A DNA stretch of 64,000 nt from Sabellastarte sp. h YS-2021. Taxonomy: Eukaryota > Annelida > Polychaeta > Sabellida > Sabellidae. A program made the position numbers and the translations under genes. Shown here piece after piece: positions 48,236-59,629 of this stretch. Under the pieces are notes generated by a model that made no database searches, had not been told where the DNA came from, and saw only the letters and a program-made list of their open reading frames with translations. The stretch lies in the NCBI GenBank assembly GCA_964017235.1, contig OZ024927.1, positions 52,953,293 to 53,017,292 of the forward strand, in the 5' to 3' direction. The stretch's first letter is position 1. Each line of letters starts with the position of its first letter.

Positions 48236-48465
48236 CATTTCCATTGAGTTATATGAATTACTAAATCTTATTCACAGAACATACCATTCATGTAAAACAA
48301 GGCATTTAAATTCATGGGCTATTCCCTTTCTTCTATTTTATAACAACTGGTATATAAAAGACAGTATGTCGACGATTTGACTGAATAGGTGGAATGTACA
48401 AGTGCCTTAGTCATATGTTTGACAGGCTTTGTTGAATATATGAATTATCAAGTGAAATATTCAAG

Positions 48466-48805
48466 TTACTAAGTCATAAATATGAGACACTAAGTCATAT
48501 ATAGAAGTTAGTAGGTCGAATATATCAGTTATAAAGTGGTATATATGAGATATTAAGTCGAATATACAAGATACTAAGTCATATATACAAGATAGTAAGT
48601 CGTATATACGAGATACTAAGTCATATATATTAGTTAATAAGTTGTATATACAAGATACTAAGTTGTATATACAAGTTATTAAGTCGTATATATGAAATAC
48701 TAAGTTGTATATACAAGTTATTAAGTCGTATATACGAGATACCAAGTCATATATACAAGTTATTAAGTCGTATATACGAGATAGTAAGTCGTATATACAA
48801 GCATT
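48466..48805 (-). repeat. 21-bp satellite, array 3, inverted
   Basis: The same 21-bp unit in reverse orientation (plus strand reads AAGTCGTATATACGAGATAC), about 16 units. With array 2 it forms a large inverted repeat with a spacer of about 230 bp (48236-48465) that has no recognised feature. Confidence 0.95.
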
Positions 48806-48988
48806 GGGCTTGTATTGCTTGAAATTAGACAAACTTAGCCATATTATACATACGGTGGTATCTAGCAGGCAATCTATGGAGACTATTTAGAATGGGGGGG
48901 GGGGGGCGTAGTCCTAGTGTGCTTAGTGACAATCCACACAAGGGTGGATGCATTGTGGCTTGTATTGCTTGAAATTAGACAGACTCCT
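48801..48988. repeat. 34-bp direct repeat flanking about 115 bp
   Basis: GCATTG...GGCTTGTATTGCTTGAAATT followed by AGACA occurs at 48801 and 48951, 150 bp apart, with one small insertion and one substitution. A run of about 13 G lies between. This may be a partial tandem duplication. Confidence 0.8.
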
Positions 48989-49129
48989 AAAAATGGGGTT
49001 GTAATAATTCAACCGACTGTTAATAAGAGCATTTCCTGTCAGGACAACACTTTTAACTGTTTATACCTTTTCTGTACTTAGGTCACGAGCTGCAACTCAA
49101 GGGGCTTCTCTACATTTTGTAACGGTTCA

Positions 49130-49450
49130 GTCTGCCTTGTATTTGGGTGGGATGTATAATGTTCAGTCGGGTGGGATTTGTGTTTGGGTAGGCCATGTTC
49201 AGGGTGATTTGACACAACTCAGAAAGCGATTTGCCTTTTTAAATTCTTGAAAAATCTCCCCTTAGCTCTTACAAGCTTTACTAGGAAATGCATACTGGAG
49301 GGGTGAAGGAGGAGTTGGGTGGATATTCAGGGCTGTTAATTCTTCAATATGTTCTATCAAGATATGAGGTCTTTTACCACAGACGTCAGAATGAGGTCGG
49401 CCAGCAAAAGTTCAACATGTACGAATATGACTCTAAGGGAATGTGTGAAC
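49130..49450 (-). repeat. Family B repeat, copy 3 (inverted)
   Basis: The minus strand gives AGGCAAATCGCTTTCTGAGT then TGTGTCAAATCACCC, and further along GGTCTTTTACC and CTCATATCTTG in reverse, matching 15118-15420 in the opposite orientation. Diverged but colinear over about 250 bp. Confidence 0.7.
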
Positions 49451-49864
49451 TAGGCATTTAAAAGGTGTTTCCATTGATATATCTGGAGTTTATGCTTGAT
49501 GTCAACACATTTGCAGATCACAAGAAGTTTCTTTAGTCGTTGTAGAAATTTAAAAAAAGCTTTTATTTGATCAAGATTTTGTACTACAACAACCAGCTGT
49601 GACGCAGTAGTATATTCGCAAGATTTATCAGAATGAAGTTCACATTCAAGCTGCGGTTGTAGTGATACAACAGAGTGAGGTATTAATTTATATTACATTT
49701 CAACTATTTACTGTACGAGCTGTATACATCTAGATTGGTGCACTATCAATCCTTTAAATATATAGGGTGGCCCTGATCTATAATTTAAGTTAATTGATTG
49801 ATGAAATTGGGTTTTGGGGGGAGTTTGTTTGGTTTGGTTTGCTTTAAATACATTGTGTCCACCA

Positions 49865-49990
49865 TACCAAGATGAAAATACTAGTTGGTCAAGATTCTGC
49901 TCTGAAAAGCAAATTTCCTGCTTCAGTTCCGGCTAGGAATTGAACCCAACGACCCAGGAGGATGGAAGTTGGTATGTTAAATTAATACTA
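49865..49990 (-). mobile_element. tRNA-derived SINE, copy 2 (partial)
   Basis: The minus strand has GTTGGGTTCAATTCC (B box) followed by CAGAGCAGAATCTTGACCAA, the same body as at 33550-33710. The A-box side is degraded. Confidence 0.6.
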
Positions 49991-50164
49991 CCATATAAAA
50001 TTGCAAAATCCTAGTACATGTAACCTTAATCAAGCAGAGAGATTTTAACAATGTTTAATGTGTTATTTGGTCCACATTCTGCATAGTAAGCTATTTTGGC
50101 TTTTGAAAAATATTTACCAACTTTGTCCCAAAGAATCATGTTCCCCCCAGTCCACATGCCACAA

Positions 50165-50565
50165 TTCTTACCTCCACGGCACGGAGGCTATGTCTTTGAG
50201 TACGTTTGTTTGTCGGTCTGTTTTCTGTATTCACGATTACTCCAAAAGTAATGTGAACATATTTTTGAGAAAAAAAAACAATTCTATGACCTAAGGAGTA
50301 GTGAGTCACTTTTGGGAAAGAACCATATCATAATCCTTGCACACAAAAATCATAACTTTGCAACAGTTTTATTTTCAATGGCTTTGGCTTTCTGGTTGAC
50401 ATTACTGCAAAAGTAATTAATGGATCTTCACGAAATATTGTATGTGGGTAGGGCCTTCCCAAATGAAGAAGCGAAGATCTGGATCATATTCTGGATACAA
50501 AAAGGCATTATTATTTGCTGTGCCTCCTGGCGGAGGTCTGTTTTCTAAGAGTGCTTTCTACTTGG
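50165..50565 (-). repeat. Family C repeat, copy 3 (inverted)
   Basis: On the minus strand it starts AAAGCACTCTTAGAAAACAG then ACCTCCGCCAGGAGG, holds GATCCAGATCTTCGC and AAACAGACCGACAAACAAAC, and ends CCTCCGTGCCGTGGAGGTA. It is the longest copy (about 400 bp). Confidence 0.75.
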
Positions 50566-51350
50566 CTCTTATTTCCATTTATCAATACACGTTAACACAG
50601 TTGAGGGGTTCCCTTCACGGTGTGCTATGGTCAAACATCACTCAAAACCATTGCTTTGTGATATGACGAGGACCTTGTGATGACTGATGGTATGTGGAAT
50701 TCAAAGTGACGACAAGCAGCTTATGGCTATTGGGGGAGCTTCAGAAACGAAAAAAGATCAACTTAGTAAGCCTGAGTAAATATAAGCTATGCATTCATAT
50801 TGTATTGTCAGCTTCATTCATGATATCTTCTTTGTTATGTACCTCAGTCGGGCAGTTTTCTTATTCGTAATTAAAATCACAACTGGCAATTCTATCAATG
50901 CACATTTGCAATCTAATGCACATATGACAAGCAGGTGATTGTGTACAGCTGTGCCAAGTCCAGTAACAGAACAACTTTATGCACTTATACCCATGCAGTT
51001 TTTATCATTTGTGTGGGTGAGGGGGGTACTTATGATTGTTTGAGAGTAAAAGCCGCCTTGCGACCAGGCTAACACTACCATCACCATAAATGGGAAGGAT
51101 TGTCACTTTAGGGGAAGGGGGAAGTTATTGGAGTTTCCTGATACTTCCTGCAAACCAATAACTTGCTATTGTGACTTGCGTTGATGACAATACCCTCCCC
51201 CTCTTCACCACACTAAACAGTGGCTGTGTTTCTAAACTGTCATTTCCAGCAATCCCCTTAATGCATTTTAGGAAAAGGGGTAATTGTGTATTAATGTAGG
51301 AAATCAACAGCGCGTGTCCAGAAATAACATTTATATCCACTTCCCACTTT
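50566..51350. other. No recognised gene
   Basis: Nothing recognised in this stretch; it leads into the candidate exon at 51358. Confidence 0.4.
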
Positions 51351-51357
51351 TCAATAG

Positions 51358-51437
51358 GTGTGTTGTTGTGCTAGCCTTCTTGAAGGCTCTTTCCTTCATT
51401 ACGCTACTGGTGATGGTCACGTCTCATTATTCTTCAG
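51358..51437 (+). CDS. Candidate exon with signal-peptide-like segment
   Basis: An 80-nt segment lies between a good acceptor (TTCCCACTTTTCAATAG) and a perfect GTAAGT donor. Read in the frame that starts one base in, it gives CVVVLAFLKALSFITLLVMV then TSHYSS, a Lys-broken hydrophobic run with small residues at the end, like a signal peptide or membrane anchor. There is no ATG in the open part upstream, so the start would be in an earlier exon. No neighbouring exon is recognised. This is suggestive only. Confidence 0.3.
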
Positions 51438-51439
51438 GT

Positions 51440-52950
51440 AAGTATTATCACATTCAAGGTTAGGAATTTAGACCGTATGACCTTTGAATTATTATTATTA
51501 TTCTTATTTAAAACTAAATATCTTTTGTGTTACATATTAAATTATGTAACAGCAAAGTGTATAATAGTAAAGTCCTGTCACTATAATAGATCAATATATA
51601 ATAAAAATAATATATCAGTGAAGCAAACCTATGCAGATAAGAGGATAAAATGTTTAAACCTTTGATATGCTAATTATTCTCATACCCTCAATAAATCGTA
51701 TTTGTCCGTCCTAATTTGTAGATATACTTAAATTACACGTGGGAGTTTTTCTTTGGTTAAAAGTGTTCAATATCTTTTACTAATGGGCAGTAATTCCACT
51801 CTGTTATTTTGACTATATATAGAAGCCTTTTTACACATTTCCAAAGAAAATCTTTAACATTTATATCAAATAGATGATCATAAAAAATTGCACACCAAAA
51901 ATATAGGAATGAAAAGGATGGATGTTAAACAACACAATTAAAATACTCTAATTGAGGGTGGGGTGCAATATATGTCCAATATAAGTCTCTTTGGGGCCTC
52001 GTAAACAGTCCAGTATTTTCAAATATTGGACACTTACCTGACTATTAATCTATACATATTGTATAATTTCTGGGTCTTCATAAGCCATAATTTCCCAAGA
52101 TGGAGAGTGATTATGTCATTTAAATTTTATGTAATGTCATAATGACATTTAATTCACCACTTATATATCAGAAATATTACCTTGTGGTGCTGTCTTGAAG
52201 TATATTTAGTCAGTGCATTTGCCTATTAGTTTTTGTATAACATTATTATTGTTCTGTGAATGAAAATTAATATTGGTATCATTTTATATGAATGGGACCT
52301 CGTCCAGGCTACTCTTTTCACTTTTACACGTGTCTCTATCTGATACATTAAAGTGATAGTTATAAAACCTTTTCCTCTCAATCATAAAGCCCATAATGAA
52401 AGTGCAAATTAATAGCATCATTGTGGTTCAAGAGTCCTTTCAATGAAGGGTATCTAGATATCATATTTATCCAATTCATTTTGTCCCATTTAATGCTGCC
52501 GTCCTGTCTCACAGTTGTACAATGCCAGAAAACATCTTAGTTTACTTTATAACTGCTTTGGGAAGTCAAAATTAGTATCTAACCCACAGCCACAGAGATG
52601 GGTGTCAGTTCATAAAACAATCAAAGTTGTTAACCTGTGATCCCACCATACTTGCCATACTTTGGTATCAACAGAGATATCCACACACATATACTCAGCA
52701 CTTGCTCAATCTACACCAATTGGGCACACTGACAAACAGACATTCACATAGCCTGACAGTCAGTAGATTGACGTTCACACAGAAACTGGGTTATAGATAC
52801 AATATCAGATGCACTTTGTGAATGAGCTGGAATACACCACAAGGTGATATTGAAGTGCCAAACCTGTTAACCCAAACTTGGTCATATTAGCCTGAGATCA
52901 CGTGTATGGTGATCACAAACTGGAACATGAGTTGTAGGTTTGTGATTTAT
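51440..52950. other. No recognised gene
   Basis: A+T-rich DNA. If the exon at 51358 is real, this is intron. Confidence 0.4.
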
Positions 52951-52959
52951 TTACCCGAG

Positions 52960-53520
52960 GGAGTTAAGGACCTGAGGGACAGTACCACTCTCAAGAAACT
53001 GCCACCATGGCAGCAAATGTTTTGGCTAGTAGCCGTCTCAACTATTGCAATCCTCTCTTTAGAAGCCTGTCATGGTTTTAACTTGTGCAAGTAGCAGTGT
53101 ATCCAGAATACTCTTGCCAGGGTGGTATTTAACGGTAAAAGACATGTCTATGTGACACATATCCTATCGAATCATATCTAATTTTCTATTGAATATTGCT
53201 CCATTTTAAAAACAACTAAACAGGTGTACAAACACATTCATACCAGTTACCCTAAATATCTTGGCCCATACTTGGCCATAGTTGGCCTGACAGACTATTT
53301 CTACAGGTTGCTACTGTTTCTTCTTCCATAAATCATTCATTAGAACATTCCAACAATAGTTTGCTTATCATGTGGAATGATCTGCCCAATGGCATCAGAT
53401 CTGCTATCTGTCTTACATCTTTTAGATCAAACTTGAAATCCAAAGTTTATTGACCTTAGTCTTTCCTTGAACCCACTGTCTCCATGGCTTCTGACCAGTT
53501 TACGCTCCAGATGCAAGATG
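52960..53520 (+). pseudogene. L2/CR1-like LINE C-terminal relic
   Basis: In shifting plus-strand frames one reads LASSRLNYCNPLFRSLS, FNLCK then QCIQNTLARVVFNG, and later MWNDLPNGIRSAICLTSFRS then NLKSKVY. These are the SSRLDYCNSLL, LQ.VQN.AAR and LWN.LP..R...S...F...LK blocks of L2-type LINEs. Stops and frameshifts separate them; the upstream catalytic part is missing. Confidence 0.82.
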
Positions 53521-53589
53521 GTAAGAAAATGATACATGTGTTTAATTCAGTAGGAGGGTTAATCAAGAATATGCGACATACCTGAGTTA

Positions 53590-53745
53590 TAAAGGTCAAA
53601 GTCAAAGTTAGGCTTTTATTTGCTGTTCAACAGCCAGGATCATATTGGTAGAGGCCCTCATTGCAACTTGTGAGATTCAAACCCACGTAGAGGGGAGAGC
53701 CAGCATCAGTTCTAAACTTCATAACCTCTAGGGTACCGAGGGCAT
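53590..53745 (-). mobile_element. tRNA-derived SINE, related family
   Basis: The minus strand shows CTACGTGGGTTTGAATCTC, a good B box, after a TGGCTCTCCCC arm, and ends in AAAGCCTAACTTTGACTTTG. The body differs from that of the other tRNA SINEs here, so it may be a different family. Confidence 0.5.
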
Positions 53746-53760
53746 TTTCTGATTAACAAT

Positions 53761-55250
53761 GCAGCTGTAACAATAATTTTTTTTTTAAAAAAACACTTTT
53801 TTTTGTTGAGCCGATAAAGATTCAAAGGTTTAAATCATGTTCGTTTATTTACTTATAATAAAACTAAATGGAAGAAACTATTTATGAACGTGCATTATAT
53901 TTAGATCCATCAGAAGTATGCATATATTGAGAAGGTTTCAAAGCTCCTCCAGCTGTTTACTAGATAGATGAAACCATAGCAGGATTCGGACTACCAGTAA
54001 AAACGTGTTTTAAAAGGAAGCAAATCACCCTTACTGTGAGACAGAATAAAAGACATAATGTCCCAGAAAGACAAACTAATAATTCATGGCTATATTCAAT
54101 TATAACAAGTACACGCAAAGATTTTGTACCTACTTTTTTCAGCCTGTTCTGGATAAAGGCAGAGAGGGTGAAATGGTGAAAAAAGATGAATAACAATCTA
54201 GATCCTTGAGAGTCCACCAGTCAATGTTAAACTATGTGAAATATTCATGTCAGCTGTTTGCTGTTTGAGTTAATTTTCTGAAGAGATTAACACGGCCGCT
54301 AAGTATCTCCTGATTAATTTATGTTTTTCATCCCAGCCCGTTTCTCTCTCTACCACGTCCCTTTAAATATGAACTTTTCTAAAAGAAATTATTATTTCTT
54401 ATCGAAGGAAATTATGACTGTTTTAAAGCTAGAGATAAACATCTTCCTGGGATAAAATATGGCTTTGTCCAATAAAAATATTCCTTTGTCAGTGGAAGAA
54501 AGTTCCTACTGATTAATTTATGGGTTTTTCTTTTCATTCCAGTCTTTGTCTCTCTCTTTCTGTTTATTTTGTCTTCTTAAGGTTCCCCAGCTTATGTTTC
54601 CTTTAAACAATGCTACTTAAATATATTATTTGGGATTCTTTGAAGTTATGACTGTGCATGCCAGTTGTTTTTATCGGGGGATTTTGACTGTGCAAAAACA
54701 GGGGAAACTTTTAATACAATATCAGTGTGTATAGTAATGTTGTTTTTAAAACCATAGGCTATATAGAAACAGCCATGGCCAAATAAGGCTGCATCTCACT
54801 TGTTTTTGTCATCTTGTGTTTTTATGTCAGTAGATGTATTTCAAAAGAAATATTTGTTAGAGCATATGGATATGGTTTTAAAAGTATATAGTTTTAAAAG
54901 TACTTTAAAATATAGCTGCTCACGTCACTAATAGCCTGCTTAGAAGTCCTTTCAAGTCAAAGGGCCTATTTGACCATCAATCATGGTTAAACCTGTTAAC
55001 TTCACTAAATTTCTACTACAGAAATCTTTTCAGTTCTAAGTGATCAATTGAAGTACAAATGTTACTTATAGCTTCTCACCTCACCAATTACCTACTTAGG
55101 TAATATTTTCAGGTCAAAGCTAAATCGTAGACTAAGCCTAACTATAGTTACTAACTCCACTAAGTGCCTACTGGGGAAATATTTTCAAGTTTAACAAAGA
55201 TTTATGTACTCAGGCCAGTTAGATTTGAAATGGCCAGGCGGTTTCAAAAC
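53761..55250. other. No recognised gene
   Basis: A+T-rich DNA. A loosely repeated phrase (TTCCT..TGATTAATTTATG) occurs near 54305 and 54510. Confidence 0.4.
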
Positions 55251-55254
55251 CAAG

Positions 55255-55415
55255 TGAGGTGGTTCAGATCACAACCAAAATTTTGTCATCTGTTTATTGT
55301 GCCATTGTCAATATTTTCCTGAAAGTTTTATCGAACTCCATCCATATAACTTTTTTAGAAACAAACAGACAAATGCTACCAAATCATTAACCTTCTTGGC
55401 AGAAGTACGAAAACA
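55255..55415 (+). repeat. Family C repeat, copy 4 (partial)
   Basis: GTTCAGATCACAACCAAAAT, TTTCCTGAAAGTTTTATCGA, ACTCCATCCATATAACTTTTT, AAACAAACAGACAAATG and CCTTCTTGGCAGAAGTA match, with divergence, the consensus of the copy at 37976. The 5' end is missing. Confidence 0.72.
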
Positions 55416-58400
55416 GGTGTAATGCATAGTTATACACACAGAATATATGCCATAAAAATGTGAATTTCTAAACACGCATTCAGTGGCGATTGGGTTTGTT
55501 TGTGATGTCTATGGTTAGGGAGGGTGCATTGCTTTTAAGGTCAAAGGTCAACATAGGTATTTTATGTCTCTTTAAACCGCTTAGGCCATACCTGTACAAC
55601 TTCCCCCTCACAGTTTGCCAGAAAATGAATTTGAGCCCTAAAACGTGAGAAAAATGAGCCATAAATGCCTTTTCACAAAACTATATCTATAGCCTTGCTT
55701 AAGGCTGAAATTTGTATCACCTCTTTTCATGGTTGTACACAGGTAGTTGGTATTCATACAACACCCATATGATTTTATATGATTTGATATACAAATGATT
55801 TTTTTCATGAAATACTGCTGGTTCTAGTTATAATATGAATGAAAATGCTGAAATGACGGTGAAAATATTATCTCTGCAATGAGCCAATTGATGTTATCCT
55901 TATAATCTAATTTAATGTTCCAAGTGATGATTGACCTCAATTTTGGTCTTCTGCAAATGAAAATAAAATATGGACTTTAGGTTTTGAACATTAATAAACA
56001 AAAATAAGTCCTCATTTAGCCACCATTTTAAGACAAGAACGCCCACTTTTGGATTTGACTTTACCCCACATATTTGTAGCCTAGCCTTTATAAGGCTTGT
56101 CTTATCTATACCAGCAAAAAAAAAGCGAAAATTTAATGTGATCTCTGCGCAAAATTATATTATCGATTTAAAATTTAACAAAGTTTAGTTTTATGTCTTA
56201 CACATTACTCTCCAACTGAAATTATTACCATTGCAGTTATATCAAGATATAAATATCTTCAAGTCTTAAATATTTTATGTCAACTGCATTTTGTGAACTA
56301 TACCAACTAGTGGCGTGTACACTAGCATCCCTCTTCAAATGTTAAAAGTGTGTACCATAAAGATCTGTCTGCGTTCATATTCAATGACATTCTTTTTCTT
56401 CAGAAAATCTGTTTTCTGGGAAGAAAAAAACAGAAAAATAAAATGCATAAGAATAAGAGTTTCTAGTTGCACAGAAGTTGTAGAATTTACAGGGAGTTAT
56501 GTCAAACTAGATATAATAGATATGTAGAAAACAAGTATTGTATGTAATAATATTTCAATTGTCGATCAAATGTGAAGGTTTTAATTGTGAAGAAACCGTT
56601 GAAAAACTACTGTTATTAATATCGTCGGAGTTTTTAATTCATGGATTTATTTCTCCAGAAAATGCCTTTATCTAAGAAAAGTCCAGAATAAAGGTACTCT
56701 AAGGGTATAAATATTATAGCTTATTTCAACATTGAGAGTTCACCTCCCAACAGACCCAATTTTGTAGTCCCGAGTGCAATCTTATTGGTTCTACTACTTA
56801 TTTTTTCAGTCAAGAAGGTCAAGAACGTAAACAAGATGGTTGTAGACACTCGTGTTTTAAAACCTGTATTAATATGAATTATTCATAGGCATTAGTAATA
56901 TGCATTATTAAAAGGTACGGATGATGCTATAAGTAAAGCTTTAGAAAGGCTAGCATGCCAGTTGAGGTGGATGACAGATTAATTCCACGGACAGGACAAT
57001 CTTTGAACAGTGTAGCCTGTCTATTACAATTTGGCTCTAGCAAGACAGTGAAGATTAAATGTTAGAGTTTTGGAGGCCGGCATTGACTAATTCTCTGTCA
57101 GCAGCCAGAAGCTTATTTGAAACACCAATTCATAAGGAAGCTGTGAAGATTGGGTGAAAGTGGTAGAGGGTCTCATCTTGATGGCCACTTAGGTGGAAGA
57201 AATGGTTTTCAGGGGAGTTTTCTTTGCTTATAAACTCAGAGCAAGCACTCACATTTATCTCTTTTGAATGAGGATATATGGAGTGGGTTTGGTTAACAGC
57301 CACTTAAGGTTGTGCAAAGGGTTGATTGCTAAGTAGTGGGCATCTATTTGTTGTCACAACAGTGACTCAGCTAATTTCTATGGATGTACTGGTCCAATGT
57401 TGTTTGTGATTAAGATATTAATCTTATCCATCCTTTTATGAAGCTTAATCTATTCACTGTCAGCTGCACCAAGTTAAAGTTACGTATTTACGTCTCTTCC
57501 AATGGCAAAGGTCCTACAAGGATAGGGCTTCATTGAATCCCACATTCTAACAAGTCCCCAATGATTCTTCCTCCTCATCAGTCCTACAAATCTTTGTCCA
57601 ATCAATTTGCTTCTTTCTTCAGTGAAAAAAAATCCAAATGATCCATGAAAAATTTACAGCATCTTCATCAAGAATTCTACCGCCAACATGTTGATCTCCT
57701 AAGCTTTCCCCTTTTGAGTAAAGTCTCTGAGAACGAGCTGCTTAAGATCATCAAAAATATCCCCTATTGAAACATGTCTTTTAGATCCAGTGCTTGCTAT
57801 ATTTCTTTTGTGTGGATCAGTTAAAACTGGTAAAGTTGTGTTTGCCTGAGGGTGTTTTTCAAATTCTAAAAAGCTATTGTCACCCCCCACCCCCACCCCA
57901 CCCCCCATAAAGAAAACATCACTACCAAACGAAGCTTTGAAGATCTATCATCCGGTATCAGAACTATGTTTCATGACTAAATTCATGGGGTGGGTAGTTG
58001 TTATACAGCTAATGGAATTGTCGATCATCAGGGTGAACATTAGTACAGTGTGTTGTACATAAGTCTCCAATGGTGAAGCTATCCAAGCTCCTCGGTTAAA
58101 AATGTCTACTGAAACATGTCATTGTCTTTTTTCTACATTTTAATGAAGTCTGGCAAATAGTTATACCAAATCAATAGGACGAGTTGACGTTATGGCAATA
58201 TGGAGTTAATTTGTTAGGGGAAGACTAAACCACAAAATGTTTTTTCAAAACAAAGTCACAGTAACTTTATTAAGCCAATGGACTCCTCCCCCTGTTTTTG
58301 CAAAACATATGACTAAAACAGTCCTCTGTTGATTCTACCAATTAAACTACCCAGTCATGTGGATCAAATCTTTCCAACCCTCTGGATTCTGTCGCCAGAG

Positions 58401-58747
58401 TTTCTAGGGATTGGTATAAATGCATAGCACTCCGGATCCTGAATAATGAATGAGACATCCTTTTCAGCAGCAAACCAGTCCTTTAATTCAATGGCCCTTA
58501 TGTGAGCTTTTGTTTGTTTTGCGCCATGAAATTGTGAAATTGAAAATGTTGAATAAGGTGTTGGATATGTGGGGGTCGGCTCAGTTCACAAGATATGGGG
58601 TGAATGTTTTAAAGTGGATTCTGCAATAAGATGACTATAACCTTTTTACTGAGGTCTAGTTATAAAAATACATAAGCTGTTGCTAGAGAGGGATGTACCA
58701 AGGTCTATAGCACTGTTACACCAATGGTAGAAATGATAATCTGCTTC
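55416..58747. other. No recognised gene
   Basis: I recognise no gene. A C-rich run lies at 57883-57906. Confidence 0.45.
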
Positions 58748-58915
58748 AGTGGTGTAGCTTGACTAGTTCCAGTCTATAACTGAAGTTAAGCAGCAATACC
58801 CTTGGTTAGTACTTGGACGGGCAAGTTCTGGGCCAGGTATGGGCAGATACATAGTGACTTGGATGACCACTTCATTGGCAGTTCCATCGCAATATAACCA
58901 AAACAAACATTAAAT
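58748..58915 (+). mobile_element. 5S rRNA-derived SINE, copy 2
   Basis: AACTGAAGTTAAGCAGCAAT and GGTTAGTACTTGGACGGGCA are close to the A-box and C-box regions of 5S rRNA, closer than in copy 1. The non-5S half (TATGGGCAGATACATAGTGA, CTTGGATGACCA) and the AACAAACATTAAAT tail are shared with 27476-27648. Confidence 0.87.
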
Positions 58916-59149
58916 CAGTCAATACAAATGGTCTTAGATGCGAAAGATCCACTAATTCAATATACAAAAACTAGTAAATAAAAATAGAACAATAAATAAA
59001 TAGCAATTTATTTAAATCAAAAACATCAAAATTCATAAGTTTATGAGAGTTGACTCTGTATATGATGTTTGGCATATATGATGTTTGGCAACCTGTATAT
59101 GATGATGAAATTGATTGCATCCAGTATATTCCGAGTGGTGACCGGCAAG

Positions 59150-59450
59150 TCACCTTCACTGTTCATCCCATGGGCTCAATTAATTGCTTGGTGTTTCAAC
59201 TCCGAGGTTGCTGGTTTGATTATAGTTTCTACCAATGTGTTGGAAATACAGACGACCACTCTTGATGATTCCTGTCCTGATATGACCCTGGTCCCGAATG
59301 GATGTAAAACCCAAATTTGAAAATCCACACGGAAAAGACTGGCAGGTCATCCTTCCCTTAACCTCTGGGGCTGTCAGATTGAAACCCATGTGGAAAATAC
59401 TCACAAACCTGTCCAAGTATGCCAATAGCTTTGAAAGGGACGTTAAATCA
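59150..59450 (+). mobile_element. Possible tRNA-derived SINE
   Basis: GAGGTTGCTGGTTTGATTAT resembles a pol III B box with its upstream T-arm, followed by a non-tRNA body and GGGACGTTAAATCA near the end. No second copy is visible in the window, so this is a weak call. Confidence 0.3.
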
Positions 59451-59594
59451 CACGTTGCCTTAGCAGATTCTGGAGAAGAGGCTTAAGGACAAATCAGGAT
59501 GGGGGATCATATTTTTGTTCATGTGGAAGACTTAATGTATATATGTAGCTTTGAAGGCCTTCTTTATGATACAAATGTAGATACATTCATAAAG

Positions 59595-59596
<2 letters not shown>

Positions 59597-59627
<31 letters not shown>

Positions 59628-59629
59628 TA
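59597..59629. repeat. (ATT)n microsatellite
   Basis: About eleven ATT units without interruption. It could be the tail of a degraded LINE or a simple repeat. Confidence 0.95.
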
